A DNA stretch of 64,000 nucleotides from an uncultured Lachnospiraceae bacterium (GCA_947630695.1 CANRIM010000001.1:62001-126000); one strand, 5' to 3'; positions 45,918-55,204 are shown, numbered from the stretch's first letter. Numbers and translations: made by a program. The notes: a model not told the origin generated them from the sequence alone.

Positions 45918-48230
45918 ATGAAATGCCTGATACTGGCCGGAGGCAGCGGCGACAGTCTCTGGCCCTTGTCCAGAAAGAATTACCCCAAACAATTTATGGA
46001 TATTCATCAGAATCGTTCCTCACTGCAGGAGACTGTGGTGAGGAATCTTCCCTTTTGCGATGAATTTCTGATTTCCACCAGCCTGTCCTATCATTTTATT
46101 GTAGACGGGCAGATGAAAGCGTTTCAGGGCCTGACCTACCGATGCTTTCTGGAAGAGTGTCCTGCGGGCACCGCGGCGGCGGTGGCGCTGGCCTGTATGC
46201 TGTCCAATCCGACGGAGCTGATTCTGGCGGTGTCCGCCGATATCCTGGCGGGGGACAAGCATTATCAGGAAGCGGTGCTGAAAGCAAAAGAGGCGGCCAA
46301 ACAGGGAAATATCGTGGTATTTGCGGCGCCCGCCCTGCAGGAAATTTCAGCGGTAAGCTATATGACCTGCAGCGGAGAGGATGTTACCGGCTTTTTTGTC
46401 CGGCCGGACCGGGAAACGGCAAAACGGCTGATTGAAGAAAACGCCCTGTTTCATACCGGCATGACTCTGTTTTGCGCAGGGGATATGCTGCGCGCCTTTC
46501 AGACGCAGCAGCCCGGACTGTATGGGGCCTGCGAAGAAATTGTCAGGAATACCAAGCGGGGCCTGGATACGATCCGGTTTTCCGCAGCGCTGCTGGAGGC
46601 GTTGCCCCAGCTGTCGCTGGAAGAAGCAGTACTGCGGCGTCATAACGGACTGAAAGCAGTCAACGCCGCATTTTCCTGGAAGAGCATCGACCGCTTTGAG
46701 GATATCGTTTTTGAAAAGCATCCGGTGATTTTAAGGGACTGTGAAAACGTCAGCATTGTCAATGCGGCGGACCGGCATCTGGTGGTGGCGGACGGCGTCA
46801 GCGATCTGACTATTGTACATACACAGGACGTGACCCTGATCGGCAAACCCCAGGAGACAGACCGGATCCGCACGCTTGCTGCGGATTACGGCACAAAATA
46901 TCCGTCCTATTTCAACGATCATAAGGTGCTCTATTATCCTTACGGCACCCAGGAAGTTTTGGTGGAGGATCCCGGCTATGTGGTGAAAAAAAGTGTGATC
47001 TATCCGGGACATACCATTGCCGAACACCGGCACACCGGACGACGGGAACACTGGGTGATTACCGAGGGAGAAGCCCTTCTGACGGTGGACGGCACGTCTT
47101 TTTGCAGAAAAGCGGGGGAAAGCGCCGATATCGGCGACGGCATTTTCCATAAAATAGAAAATACCGGCGAGGTGGCGGTGACCATTATCCGCACCATTAC
47201 CGGAAAAATTGAAAAAGACCGGAAGGAATTGTCGTCGCGGCAGAGTACCTCCGGACATATGCAGTTTCCGAATATCGTAAAACTTTCGCCGGCATTTCAG
47301 GATTATATCTGGGGCGGCAGCCGGATCCGGACGGAACTTCAGAAAAAAACCGATCTGGAACGGGTGGCGGAAAGCTGGGAGCTGTCCGCCCATGAAGACG
47401 GCCAGTCGGTGATCGCGGAGGGCAGATACAAGGGAATGCGGTTCGGAAAATATCTGGAACGCATCGGCAGGGAAAGCTGGGGCTGGAAGGCGGCGCAGAT
47501 GCCGCGTTTCCCGCTGCTGATCAAATTTCTGGACGCCGCGGCGCCGCTGTCGCTGCAGGTACATCCGGACGATGAATACGCCTTGTCCAATGAGGGCGAA
47601 TACGGAAAATATGAAATGTGGTATATTCTGGAGGCAAAGGAAGGCGCGAAAATCTATCGCGGATTTTCCCGGCCTGCCGGAAAGGAAGAAATCCGGGAAC
47701 GGATCCGAAACGGCAGCATTCTGGAAATTCTGAATGAAATGCCGGTAAAAAGCGGGGACACGGTATGGATCGAGCCCGGCTGCGTGCATGCGCTGGGGGA
47801 CGGTGTGCTGCTGTGTGAAATCCAGCAGAACTCCAACAGTACCTACCGGCTGTACGATTACGGAAGGCCGGACAGCTTCCTGCATAAACGACCGCTGCAC
47901 ATCGATAAAGCGCTGGATGTGATCGGCTGCGCCGGCGGAAATTTTGAGACCAGCGCGGACCGGGAATGTAAGACCTATAACGGATATCAGGTGCAGAAGC
48001 TGGGCAGCTGCAAATATTTTGTCAGCAGTCTGTATGAAACCTGGGACCGTGCGGTGATCGATGTGGACGAGGCGTCCTTTGTTTCCGTGCTGTTTATTGA
48101 AGGGGAAGGCACCCTCAGCGACGGCATCACGAAGCTGACATTTCAGAAGGGCAGCAGCTTTTTCCTGAAGGCGGGCAAATACAGTGTGACAATTCAGGGA
48201 AAGAGCAAATGCCTGGTGACACATGTTTAA
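45918..48230 (+). CDS. Fusion of degenerate ManC, cupin (type II PMI) and type I phosphomannose isomerase
   Basis: A 770-residue protein with three parts. Residues 1-340 follow the mannose-1-phosphate guanylyltransferase fold, but the signature reads GGSGDSLWPLSR (8-19), lacking the catalytic Arg of GGSGTRLWPLSR, and the sugar-phosphate motif FxEKP is FVRP (160-163), so transferase activity is doubtful. Residues about 340-435 are a cupin like the PMI half of AlgA (EHRHTGRREHWVITEGEA). Residues about 450-770 are a type I ManA domain with SPAFQDYIWGG, LSLQVHPDDEYA, EMWYIL and GCVHALGDGVLLCEIQQNSNSTYRLYDYGR, whose zinc ligands look intact. The likely activity is mannose/fructose-6-phosphate isomerisation. 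It is 41 bases after glmM and upstream has tggaggaaggc. Confidence 0.88.
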   Translation: MKCLILAGGSGDSLWPLSRKNYPKQFMDIHQNRSSLQETVVRNLPFCDEFLISTSLSYHFIVDGQMKAFQGLTYRCFLEECPAGTAAAVALACMLSNPTELILAVSADILAGDKHYQEAVLKAKEAAKQGNIVVFAAPALQEISAVSYMTCSGEDVTGFFVRPDRETAKRLIEENALFHTGMTLFCAGDMLRAFQTQQPGLYGACEEIVRNTKRGLDTIRFSAALLEALPQLSLEEAVLRRHNGLKAVNAAFSWKSIDRFEDIVFEKHPVILRDCENVSIVNAADRHLVVADGVSDLTIVHTQDVTLIGKPQETDRIRTLAADYGTKYPSYFNDHKVLYYPYGTQEVLVEDPGYVVKKSVIYPGHTIAEHRHTGRREHWVITEGEALLTVDGTSFCRKAGESADIGDGIFHKIENTGEVAVTIIRTITGKIEKDRKELSSRQSTSGHMQFPNIVKLSPAFQDYIWGGSRIRTELQKKTDLERVAESWELSAHEDGQSVIAEGRYKGMRFGKYLERIGRESWGWKAAQMPRFPLLIKFLDAAAPLSLQVHPDDEYALSNEGEYGKYEMWYILEAKEGAKIYRGFSRPAGKEEIRERIRNGSILEILNEMPVKSGDTVWIEPGCVHALGDGVLLCEIQQNSNSTYRLYDYGRPDSFLHKRPLHIDKALDVIGCAGGNFETSADRECKTYNGYQVQKLGSCKYFVSSLYETWDRAVIDVDEASFVSVLFIEGEGTLSDGITKLTFQKGSSFFLKAGKYSVTIQGKSKCLVTHV

Positions 48231-48236
48231 ACAGAA

Positions 48237-48271
48237 AAGTATCGAAATCCAAGGATTTCGGTACTTTTTTT
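48237..48271 (+). terminator. Terminator of the glmM/PMI genes
   Basis: AAGTATCGAAATCC (48237-48250) pairs with GGATTTCGGTACTT (48253-48266) with one wobble, followed by a run of T; its tail runs directly into the next promoter. Confidence 0.9.
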
Positions 48272-48272
48272 C

Positions 48273-48301
48273 TTGACAGAAAAAGAAATCCGTGATATAA
48301 A
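48273..48301 (+). promoter_or_regulatory. Promoter of the metal-resistance operon
   Basis: TTGACA (48273-48278), 17-base spacer, TATAAA (48296-48301). Confidence 0.85.
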
Positions 48302-48310
48302 TAATTCAAC

Positions 48311-48330
48311 ATATGAATAAATGTTCATAT
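48311..48330 (+). promoter_or_regulatory. Candidate ArsR/SmtB operator
   Basis: A perfect inverted repeat, ATATGAA (48311-48317) and TTCATAT (48324-48330), 6-base centre. It covers the expected transcription start, the place where CadC/SmtB-type repressors bind, and its AT-rich arms match that family's operators. Confidence 0.75.
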
Positions 48331-48352
48331 ATTGAAACGGAGGTGGCTTCTT

Positions 48353-48712
48353 TTGCAGGAACATATGGCGGAACGCTGCGATTATATCTGCGTACACGAG
48401 GATCTGGTACAAAAGGTTGCGGAATTGCTCCCGGAAGAGGAACAGCTGTACGATCTGGCGGATTTTTTTAAAGTCTTTGCGGATACGACGCGGATCAAGA
48501 TCCTGTTTGTCCTGTTTGAATCGGAGGTGTGCGTCTGCGATCTTGCGCGGCTGCTGGGCATGAACCAGTCGGCCATTTCGCATCAGCTGCGTATATTGAA
48601 GCAGTCCAAGCTGGTGAAAAACAGACGCGACGGCAAGACTGTTTTTTATTCCCTGGCGGACGATCATATCAAGTCCATCCTGGGGCAGGGCATGGAACAC
48701 ATCAATGAGTAA
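48353..48712 (+). CDS. CadC-like ArsR/SmtB metal-sensing repressor
   Basis: A 119-residue winged-helix repressor that should release DNA on binding Cd, Pb or Zn. The recognition helix region is VCDLARLLGMNQSAISHQLRILKQSKLVKNRRDGKTVFYSL. The paired cysteines CDYIC near the N terminus and VCVCD before the HTH match the four-cysteine alpha-3N site of CadC. The start is TTG 48353, placed 6 bases after ggaggtgg; the next ATG (48365) is too far from it and would leave only five residues before the Cys pair. First gene of the regulator-chaperone-pump operon. Confidence 0.88.
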   Translation: MQEHMAERCDYICVHEDLVQKVAELLPEEEQLYDLADFFKVFADTTRIKILFVLFESEVCVCDLARLLGMNQSAISHQLRILKQSKLVKNRRDGKTVFYSLADDHIKSILGQGMEHINE

Positions 48713-48749
48713 TGAAATGAATCATGAATAAAGAAAAGGAGAGGGAAAA

Positions 48750-48968
48750 ATGAGAAAAGAAATTATGGTAAAGGACATCGACTGTCCCAACTGTGCGGCA
48801 AAGATTGAACGGAGGATCCAGAAGCTGGAGCATGTAGACGCGGCTTCTTTGAATTTTATCGGAGAACTGCTGACGATTGAAGCGGCAGAAGAACATATGA
48901 AAGCGGTTTTGGATCAGGCGAAAGAGATCATTTATGATGTGGAACCAGATGCGGTGATTGAGGGTTGA
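48750..48968 (+). CDS. Heavy-metal-associated (HMA) domain protein
   Basis: A 72-residue ferredoxin-fold metal carrier with the metal motif DCPNCAAKIERRIQKL (Cys-x2-Cys). It overlaps the P-type ATPase region by stop codon proximity (TGA 48966-48968, ATPase ATG 48977). The pump itself lacks an N-terminal HMA domain, so this protein is effectively the detached metal-binding domain. Confidence 0.9.
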   Translation: MRKEIMVKDIDCPNCAAKIERRIQKLEHVDAASLNFIGELLTIEAAEEHMKAVLDQAKEIIYDVEPDAVIEG

Positions 48969-48976
48969 GGAGGAAT

Positions 48977-50899
48977 ATGAAAAGCGAAATTCTGAACGCG
49001 AAAATGAAAAAGCGTCTGAAACGGATCCTGATCGGACTGGGGCTGTTCTGTATTCTGATCGTCATCGGACTCTGCGGCGTTTACGATCTGCTGGAAGCGC
49101 GGATCGGTATGCGCAATACGGAAAATATCCGGCTGATCCTGTCGCTGCTGATTTATCTGGCAGTAGGACATGACATTCTGATGAAGGCACTGCGCAATTT
49201 GAGGAAAGGCCAGTGGATGGACGAGATTTTTCTGATGGTGGTGGCCTCCCTCGGCGCCTTTGTACTGGGGGAATATGATGAAGCCATCGCCGTTGTGCTG
49301 TTTTATGAAACCGGAGAGTTTTTCCAGGACTATGCAGTCAAAAAGTCCAGAAAATCCATTTCCGAACTGATGGATGTGCGTCCCGTGTCCGCCAATCTGA
49401 AGACGCCGGAGGGGGTCAGAAAAGTTTCACCGGATGAAGTAAATCCCGGGGATATTCTGGTGATTCTGCCGGGAGAAAAAATCCCGGTAGACGGCGTTGT
49501 CGTCAAGGGTGAAAGCAGCATTGACAAGAAGGCTATGACCGGGGAAAGCGTGCCGTTTCCGGCGGAGTGCGGAGACGAACTGCTGTCGGGCTGCATCAAC
49601 CTGAATGCGGTACTGGAAATGAAAGCGACGGTGCGGTACGCGGATTCCACCGTATCACGGGTCCTGCAGCTGATGCAGCAGCAGGGCCGAAACAAGGCGA
49701 AGACAGAAGAATTTATTTCCCGTTTTGCCCGTTATTATACGCCCGCCGTGGTGATCCTGGCCGTGCTGATCGCGCTGGTTCCTTCGCTGATCTTCCGCGA
49801 GCAGACCCAGACCTGGATATACCGCGCCCTGACGTTTCTGGTGATTTCCTGTCCCTGTGCGCTGGTGCTTTCGGTGCCTCTTGGCTTTTTCGGCGGGATC
49901 GGCGGCGCTTCCAACTGCGGGATCCTGATCAAGGGCGCCGGATTTATCGAACGGCTGAGCAGGCTGGATACCATTGTATTTGATAAAACCGGCACGCTGA
50001 CGAAGGGCAGCTTTGCGGTGGTCCGTGTGGATGCTGCCGGAGACCGGGATACGGTGCTTCGTATGGCGGCGGCCTGCGAACAGTTTTCCACCCACCCCAT
50101 TGCAGTGTCGATTCGAAACGCGGCGGAAGGCATGGAACTGCCCCATGCAGAACAGGTACAGGAACTTTCCGGCCTGGGCATATCGGCACAGATTGACGAA
50201 AAACCGGTACTTCTGGGGAACCGGAAGCTGATGCTGTCTCATCAGATCATGCTGCCGGAGGTGGAAGAAGACGCAGCCTGCACAATGCTGTATGTGGCGT
50301 ATGACGGCGCTTATCTCGGTGTGATTTTTGTGGCGGATACCATTAAAGACAACGCAAAGGAAACACTGGAGCAGTTAAAACGCGCCGGCGTCACAAATAT
50401 GGTGATGCTTACCGGTGACCGGAAAGAAAGCGCGCAGGCGGTGGCCGGTCAGCTGGGGATCACACAGTGCTATGCAGAACTGCTGCCCCAGGATAAAGTG
50501 GACATAGGCAAAAAAATAGCGGCACGGGAGAAAACGAAACGATACACCGCATTTGTGGGAGACGGTATCAACGACGCGCCGGTGCTGGCCGGCGCGGACG
50601 TAGGCATTTCCTTCGGCGGCATCGGATCGGACGCCGCGGTGGAAGCTTCCGATGTCGTCATTATGAACGATGATCTGAGCAGAATACCGCTGGCGGTGAC
50701 TTTGTCCCGAAAAACCATGCGGATCGTACGGGAAAACATCACATTTGCACTGGGGGCAAAGACGGCGGTACTGGTGCTGTCTGCCTGCGGGATCACTTCG
50801 ATGTGGCTTGCGGTTATTGCCGATGTGGGCGTCTGTATGATTGCGGTGCTGAACGCGTTGCGGACCATTCGGGTCAACCACAGGTATCTGGCAGGATAG
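48977..50899 (+). CDS. Heavy-metal-translocating P1B ATPase (Cd/Zn/Pb type)
   Basis: A 640-residue efflux pump. Features in order: membrane helices after a basic N terminus, actuator TGES (in KKAMTGESVPF), the transmembrane metal site CPC in ISCPCALVLSVPLGFF, phosphorylation DKTGTLTKG, the nucleotide-domain HP dipeptide in FSTHPIAVSI, and the hinge GDGINDAPVLAGADVGI. The CPC motif and CadC-like regulator favour Cd2+, Zn2+ and Pb2+ over Cu+. There is no N-terminal HMA domain. ATG 48977 has gaggagga upstream. Confidence 0.93.
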   Translation: MKSEILNAKMKKRLKRILIGLGLFCILIVIGLCGVYDLLEARIGMRNTENIRLILSLLIYLAVGHDILMKALRNLRKGQWMDEIFLMVVASLGAFVLGEYDEAIAVVLFYETGEFFQDYAVKKSRKSISELMDVRPVSANLKTPEGVRKVSPDEVNPGDILVILPGEKIPVDGVVVKGESSIDKKAMTGESVPFPAECGDELLSGCINLNAVLEMKATVRYADSTVSRVLQLMQQQGRNKAKTEEFISRFARYYTPAVVILAVLIALVPSLIFREQTQTWIYRALTFLVISCPCALVLSVPLGFFGGIGGASNCGILIKGAGFIERLSRLDTIVFDKTGTLTKGSFAVVRVDAAGDRDTVLRMAAACEQFSTHPIAVSIRNAAEGMELPHAEQVQELSGLGISAQIDEKPVLLGNRKLMLSHQIMLPEVEEDAACTMLYVAYDGAYLGVIFVADTIKDNAKETLEQLKRAGVTNMVMLTGDRKESAQAVAGQLGITQCYAELLPQDKVDIGKKIAAREKTKRYTAFVGDGINDAPVLAGADVGISFGGIGSDAAVEASDVVIMNDDLSRIPLAVTLSRKTMRIVRENITFALGAKTAVLVLSACGITSMWLAVIADVGVCMIAVLNALRTIRVNHRYLAG

Positions 50900-50918
50900 A
50901 CCGAATGGATTATCATTA

Positions 50919-50946
50919 TACACAAAAAAAACAAGCATTTTGTGTA
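50919..50946 (+). terminator. Weak AT-rich hairpin after the ATPase gene
   Basis: TACACAAAA (50919-50927) pairs with TTTTGTGTA (50938-50946). It has no good T-run and overlaps the approach to the next promoter. Confidence 0.4.
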
Positions 50947-50957
50947 AAAAGTGTGTA

Positions 50958-50986
50958 TTGATAAACCACGGAAAAAATCTTATTAT
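50958..50986 (+). promoter_or_regulatory. Promoter of the solute-binding lipoprotein gene
   Basis: TTGATA (50958-50963), 17-base spacer, TATTAT (50981-50986). Confidence 0.65.
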
Positions 50987-51014
50987 AGTTTTAGTCTTTA
51001 GAAAGGAGGAAACT

Positions 51015-52628
51015 ATGAAAAAGAGAATCATAGCATTATTGATTTTTGCAGTTTTAGCCTGTCTTGTCTTTGCCGGCTGTAAGAAAAAAAGCGGTGGCGA
51101 CGATTCCGACGTGGAAGCCTGGGACAAGAACGTAACTGTATCGTGGTGGATGGTTGGCGGAACGGATACCTACTATACCTACTACTGGAAGGAAATGAAG
51201 TCCTTGCAGGAGATCCAGAAGCGCACAAATATCACCATAGATTTTCAGATGGCAATCAACTATGATGCATATCTTCCGATGATGACGGCCAAGACCTATC
51301 CGGATATCATTACAGCGAAGAATCTGGAGCGCTATACAGGACGTATGGCAGGTATGCATGACGACGGTGTATCTCTTGAACTGAACGGCTACATGGATGA
51401 ATACATGCCGAACTTCAAGGCACTGTTGGAGGAGTACCCGGATCTGGGTCGCGATATCAGACTTGACGGAGGTGTTTATACATATCTGAGTACCTTCTAT
51501 GATATCAATGACGAGACACAGAGAGCGCTGACCTCTGAATACGGCCTGGTTATCCGTCAGGACTGGCTGGATTCCGTAGGCGAGGATGTTCCTGAAGATA
51601 TGGAAGACTGGTACAGAGTACTCAAGGCATTCAAGCAGCAGGATCCCAACGGAAACGGTGATGCAGATGAAGAGCCGTACATCGCATGTTCTTCAGGCTG
51701 GAAGTATTTCCTTCCCGCTTATGGCATTGACGATGATCCTTCCATCATGGATGGAAAGGTTGTATTCGGTTATATGACCGATAATTATAAAGAGTATCTG
51801 ACCGAAATGAACAAGTGGTATACAGAAGGACTGATCTACTACATGTTCGATAAGACTTCTCTTGAAAATCAGAGAGATCGTGTAACCGGCAACTTCGCAG
51901 GTTCATGGAAGGGCGGCGTTACGGACTTTGATGAAGATGATGCAAGCTCGTTCCTGGCAGTTCTGAAAGAGAAGGCACCCGGCGTTGCATTTTCACCCTG
52001 CCCGTGGCCCAAGACTGCAGACGGTGACCATTGGTGCTTCTCCGATATTTCTTCGTTCCATCGTGATACCACTGTCATCACGAGCAATGCGAAGAAAGAC
52101 GGTGTAGACACAGCTGCTGCTTATCTGCTGGACTACATGCTTTCCGAAGAAGGTACCACGCTTCTTACCTGGGGTATTGAAGGCGAAAGCTACGAAGTAG
52201 TCGGCGGTGAGAAGAAACTGATGTCCGGCATGGACGAATTGGTTGATTTCCACGGAAAGAAGATTCCGAAATTCAATACCTATGCGGATAACCTGACGGT
52301 TGCATTCCCTTCACGCGGCGATATCGTTGCTGATTATGTATTCTCACAGAAATCTGAAGAATACAAGAATGCTGCTTATGTATTTGCAGAGGGCGATACT
52401 TCCTATAAGCTGCTTGCACCTGTACAGCTTTCAACAGAGCTTGAGCAGGAAGCAGAAGAAATTCAGGGAGAAATGAAGGATTACATGACCAAGATGCGTC
52501 AGCGTTTCGTAACAGGCGCATTGCCTCTGACAAACTATGATGCGTACTTAGAGCAGTGCAGACTTCTTGGCGGAGATACATTTACCGAAATCTGGCAGAA
52601 AGCTTATGATGCATATCTCGCAAGATAA
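51015..52628 (+). CDS. Extracellular solute-binding lipoprotein (CUT1-type, oligosaccharide)
   Basis: A 537-residue lipoprotein with lipobox VFAGC near residue 22 (basic MKKRI start and hydrophobic core). The mature part has the sugar-binding fold pattern: VTVSWWMVGGTDTYY, the YDAYLPMMTAKTYPDII ligand-binding segment and QDWLDSVGEDVPEDMEDWYRVLKAFKQQDPNGNGDADE, typical of LplA/YtcQ-like proteins. Its codon use, with many gca and acc/tct codons, suggests strong expression. No permease genes lie beside it, so the transport partners must be elsewhere. Position next to the pectate lyase suggests pectic oligosaccharides as ligand (inference). Confidence 0.88.
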   Translation: MKKRIIALLIFAVLACLVFAGCKKKSGGDDSDVEAWDKNVTVSWWMVGGTDTYYTYYWKEMKSLQEIQKRTNITIDFQMAINYDAYLPMMTAKTYPDIITAKNLERYTGRMAGMHDDGVSLELNGYMDEYMPNFKALLEEYPDLGRDIRLDGGVYTYLSTFYDINDETQRALTSEYGLVIRQDWLDSVGEDVPEDMEDWYRVLKAFKQQDPNGNGDADEEPYIACSSGWKYFLPAYGIDDDPSIMDGKVVFGYMTDNYKEYLTEMNKWYTEGLIYYMFDKTSLENQRDRVTGNFAGSWKGGVTDFDEDDASSFLAVLKEKAPGVAFSPCPWPKTADGDHWCFSDISSFHRDTTVITSNAKKDGVDTAAAYLLDYMLSEEGTTLLTWGIEGESYEVVGGEKKLMSGMDELVDFHGKKIPKFNTYADNLTVAFPSRGDIVADYVFSQKSEEYKNAAYVFAEGDTSYKLLAPVQLSTELEQEAEEIQGEMKDYMTKMRQRFVTGALPLTNYDAYLEQCRLLGGDTFTEIWQKAYDAYLAR

Positions 52629-52648
52629 CTGTATGAATAAATGATAAG

Positions 52649-52681
52649 TGAGGCTGCCCAAAAAAGGGGCAGTCTCATTTT
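52649..52681 (+). terminator. Terminator after the solute-binding protein gene
   Basis: TGAGGCTGCCC (52649-52659) pairs with GGGCAGTCTCA (52667-52677) with one wobble, followed by TTTTC. Confidence 0.75.
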
Positions 52682-52714
52682 CAATTCAAAAAAGCAATGG
52701 AGGGGCTTGAAACA

Positions 52715-55120
52715 ATGAAGTGGGTTCGTAAAACACTCGCATTTGTTCTAACGTTTTCGCTTGCCGCTGCAAGTATGAGCAGTCTGGCGGCTGCTGATCA
52801 AACACCGGCGACAGATAAAATTCCGGGAACAGAGAGAACAATTGTAGATGATTTTGATACAAGACTGCTGTCCCTGACCGGATATGCCCAGGGCAAAGTA
52901 GATTTGAACAACAGAAAACGGTTCCTGAATACAGAAAAGCATGTAAAAGTGCATAATGCAGATGAACTGGTTGCGGCTCTGTTGAAGGCAAAAGAAGATG
53001 AAGTGGAGATCATCGAGATTATGAATGACATCGATATGGGGTATTCCCTGTTAAGTGAGGAAACAAAGGCCTCGTCGATGGTATCAGATTATTTTGAAAA
53101 ACAGTCGGCTGCAAGCAAACTCACCAGCCCCGGAATGATGGAATCCGGTCTGACGCAACTGACATTGTCGGGGATTGACGGCCTGACGATTTTCTCCGAG
53201 GGCGGCGCAAAACTCAGCCGTGCGGAGTGGAAACTGTCGGGAACCGATATTATTATCCGTAATCTGAAATTTGATGGTATGTGGCAGTGGGACAAGGAAA
53301 GCGACAACAAGGATGCCGGCTGGTCTGTGATAAAAGTCAATCGCGGCAAGGGCGTCTGGCTTGATCACTGCAGTTTTACAATGGGTTATGACGGACTGTG
53401 CGATTCCGAAGGCGGCGCCAACGGCGTTTCCTATACCTGGTGTAAATTTGGCGAAAAGACCCCAGACACCAAAAATATTACAAACACGCTGGATGTAGAC
53501 AGCAACCTGTATCAGACCATGCGTCTGGTGGAACAGCGGTACAAGAATGGCCAGCTGGATGCGGATGACGAATATAAAGTCATGCGTGATGCCGGTGCCA
53601 CCTTTGAACAAGTGCTGGCTTTCAGTGCATTCCACAGTAAGGCCTTCCTGATCGGTTCAGGTGATAAAGATTATAAGGATGACACAAAAAATGGTCTGGA
53701 AAACGGAAATCAACGTTTGGAAGTGACATTTGCCTACAGCGTGATGTCCAATCTGGGGCAGCGTGTGGTTCGTATGCGTCAGGGCAAGGGTCATCTCTTC
53801 AACTGTTATATCGATGATATGAAACGTTATCAGCTGCGTCAGAGTGTATCCGGACTGCAGAAGGCAGAGGATCACAGTTTATATCGTTGTATTGACGTGC
53901 ACAACGGCGGCAGTGTCGCTGCGGATACCTGTGTATTTGACGGTGCATCCGCAGCCATTATCGGATCTTCGCAGAATGGTGCTACCAAAGAATGGGAAAC
54001 CTATTTCCAGAATGTTTACAATCAGGCGCTGGTCGTCAATTCCAGAATCAATACGCAGAATGGAAAAACCTATACCGGCAGCAGCTGGGATGATGGCGGA
54101 AACAATCCGCTGGTCAGAAGCGGATATTACCTGGAACCAATGCTTGGAAAATTCTGCTGGGATGTTCGCATTGACGGTCTGGAAGATATGGATCTGGAAA
54201 AACCACCTGTAAATGATGAAAATAAGCCGGTTCCGTTTACATTCAATTATGATTCCGACTACCAGCTGCCCTATGAATACACCGTGGTAGCGCTGGATAA
54301 GGTACAGGAAGTAACGGAAAAGTATGCCGGGGCTTATACGTATTGTCAGCCTGCAGAGTTTTGGCTGAAAACAGAATACGGTACAGATGAAACAGCACAG
54401 CCGGTTTCGGAAGAGATTCCGGTGACAGCTATTGACATCAATTTTGACAGCAAAAGTATCAATGTGGGCGAGGTGGCACAGGTGATTGTAAATCGGACGC
54501 CCAGTTATACGACAGACCGCAAGCTGGAGTTTACATCTTCTAATGAGGAGGTTGCAGAGGTGCTGGATTCCGGACTGATTGTTGCAAAGAAAACCGGAAC
54601 GGCAACAATTACGGTAAAAGCGGGAGCGGCTGCAGCAAAGGAAATTGCTGTTGAAGTATATAATAAAGTCAAATCCGTGAAACTGGATACGAAAACCAAC
54701 ACAATTGAAGCAGGAAATACCTTGCAGCTGACAGCGACGGTAGAGCCTGCAGATGCGGACAATCCTGCCCTCACATGGAAATCTTCGAATGAGAAGGTTG
54801 CAACTGTATCCGCAGACGGACTGGTTACGGCAATCGCACCCGGAACAACACAGATTACCTGCGCATCTGTGGAAAATCCGGCGATATCCGCCAAATTAAC
54901 CATTAGAGTTGAAAAATCGACCTCTCCGGCGCTGTTAATGGGAGACGTCAATCAGGACGGAAATGTAACAGCAGATGATGCACTGGACGTTCTTAAACAT
55001 GCGGCAAAACTGATTAAACTGGAAGGCGATAAGTTGAATGCCGCGGATATGGACGGAGATGGCAACGTGGGGGCAGGAGATGCACTCCTGATTCTTCAGA
55101 CCGCTGCAAAACTGATCTGA
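52715..55120 (+). CDS. Secreted pectate lyase (PL1-like) with two Ig-like domains and a dockerin
   Basis: An 801-residue exported enzyme. A signal peptide (to about residue 32, SSLAAA) is followed by a parallel beta-helix with PL1 motifs: IIIRNLKFDG, WLDHCSFTMGYDGLCDSEGG (about 214-234) and the catalytic-arginine region VVRMRQGKGHLFNCY (about 347). Two bacterial Ig-like (BIG2) domains at about 566-648 and 650-730 contain SSNEEVAEVLDSGLIVAKKTGTATI and SSNEKVATVSADGLVTAIAPGTTQI. Residues 743-801 are a type I dockerin-like pair (GDVNQDGNVTADDALDVLKHAAKL and ADMDGDGNVGAGDALLILQTAAKL). ATG 52715 has ggaggggc upstream. It should cut polygalacturonate by beta-elimination. Confidence 0.9.
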   Translation: MKWVRKTLAFVLTFSLAAASMSSLAAADQTPATDKIPGTERTIVDDFDTRLLSLTGYAQGKVDLNNRKRFLNTEKHVKVHNADELVAALLKAKEDEVEIIEIMNDIDMGYSLLSEETKASSMVSDYFEKQSAASKLTSPGMMESGLTQLTLSGIDGLTIFSEGGAKLSRAEWKLSGTDIIIRNLKFDGMWQWDKESDNKDAGWSVIKVNRGKGVWLDHCSFTMGYDGLCDSEGGANGVSYTWCKFGEKTPDTKNITNTLDVDSNLYQTMRLVEQRYKNGQLDADDEYKVMRDAGATFEQVLAFSAFHSKAFLIGSGDKDYKDDTKNGLENGNQRLEVTFAYSVMSNLGQRVVRMRQGKGHLFNCYIDDMKRYQLRQSVSGLQKAEDHSLYRCIDVHNGGSVAADTCVFDGASAAIIGSSQNGATKEWETYFQNVYNQALVVNSRINTQNGKTYTGSSWDDGGNNPLVRSGYYLEPMLGKFCWDVRIDGLEDMDLEKPPVNDENKPVPFTFNYDSDYQLPYEYTVVALDKVQEVTEKYAGAYTYCQPAEFWLKTEYGTDETAQPVSEEIPVTAIDINFDSKSINVGEVAQVIVNRTPSYTTDRKLEFTSSNEEVAEVLDSGLIVAKKTGTATITVKAGAAAAKEIAVEVYNKVKSVKLDTKTNTIEAGNTLQLTATVEPADADNPALTWKSSNEKVATVSADGLVTAIAPGTTQITCASVENPAISAKLTIRVEKSTSPALLMGDVNQDGNVTADDALDVLKHAAKLIKLEGDKLNAADMDGDGNVGAGDALLILQTAAKLI

Positions 55121-55165
55121 TCGGGGTTTAAGCAGCAGACAGGATGCATAGACATACAAGATGAT

Positions 55166-55204
55166 AAATCCGGCAGAACCAAACGGTGTTCTGCCGGATT
55201 TTAA
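55166..55204 (+). terminator. Terminator of the pectate lyase gene
   Basis: A 14-bp perfect stem, AAATCCGGCAGAAC (55166-55179) with GTTCTGCCGGATTT (55188-55201), followed by TTAAAA. Only 35 bases remain before the next gene, with no promoter visible there. Confidence 0.9.
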
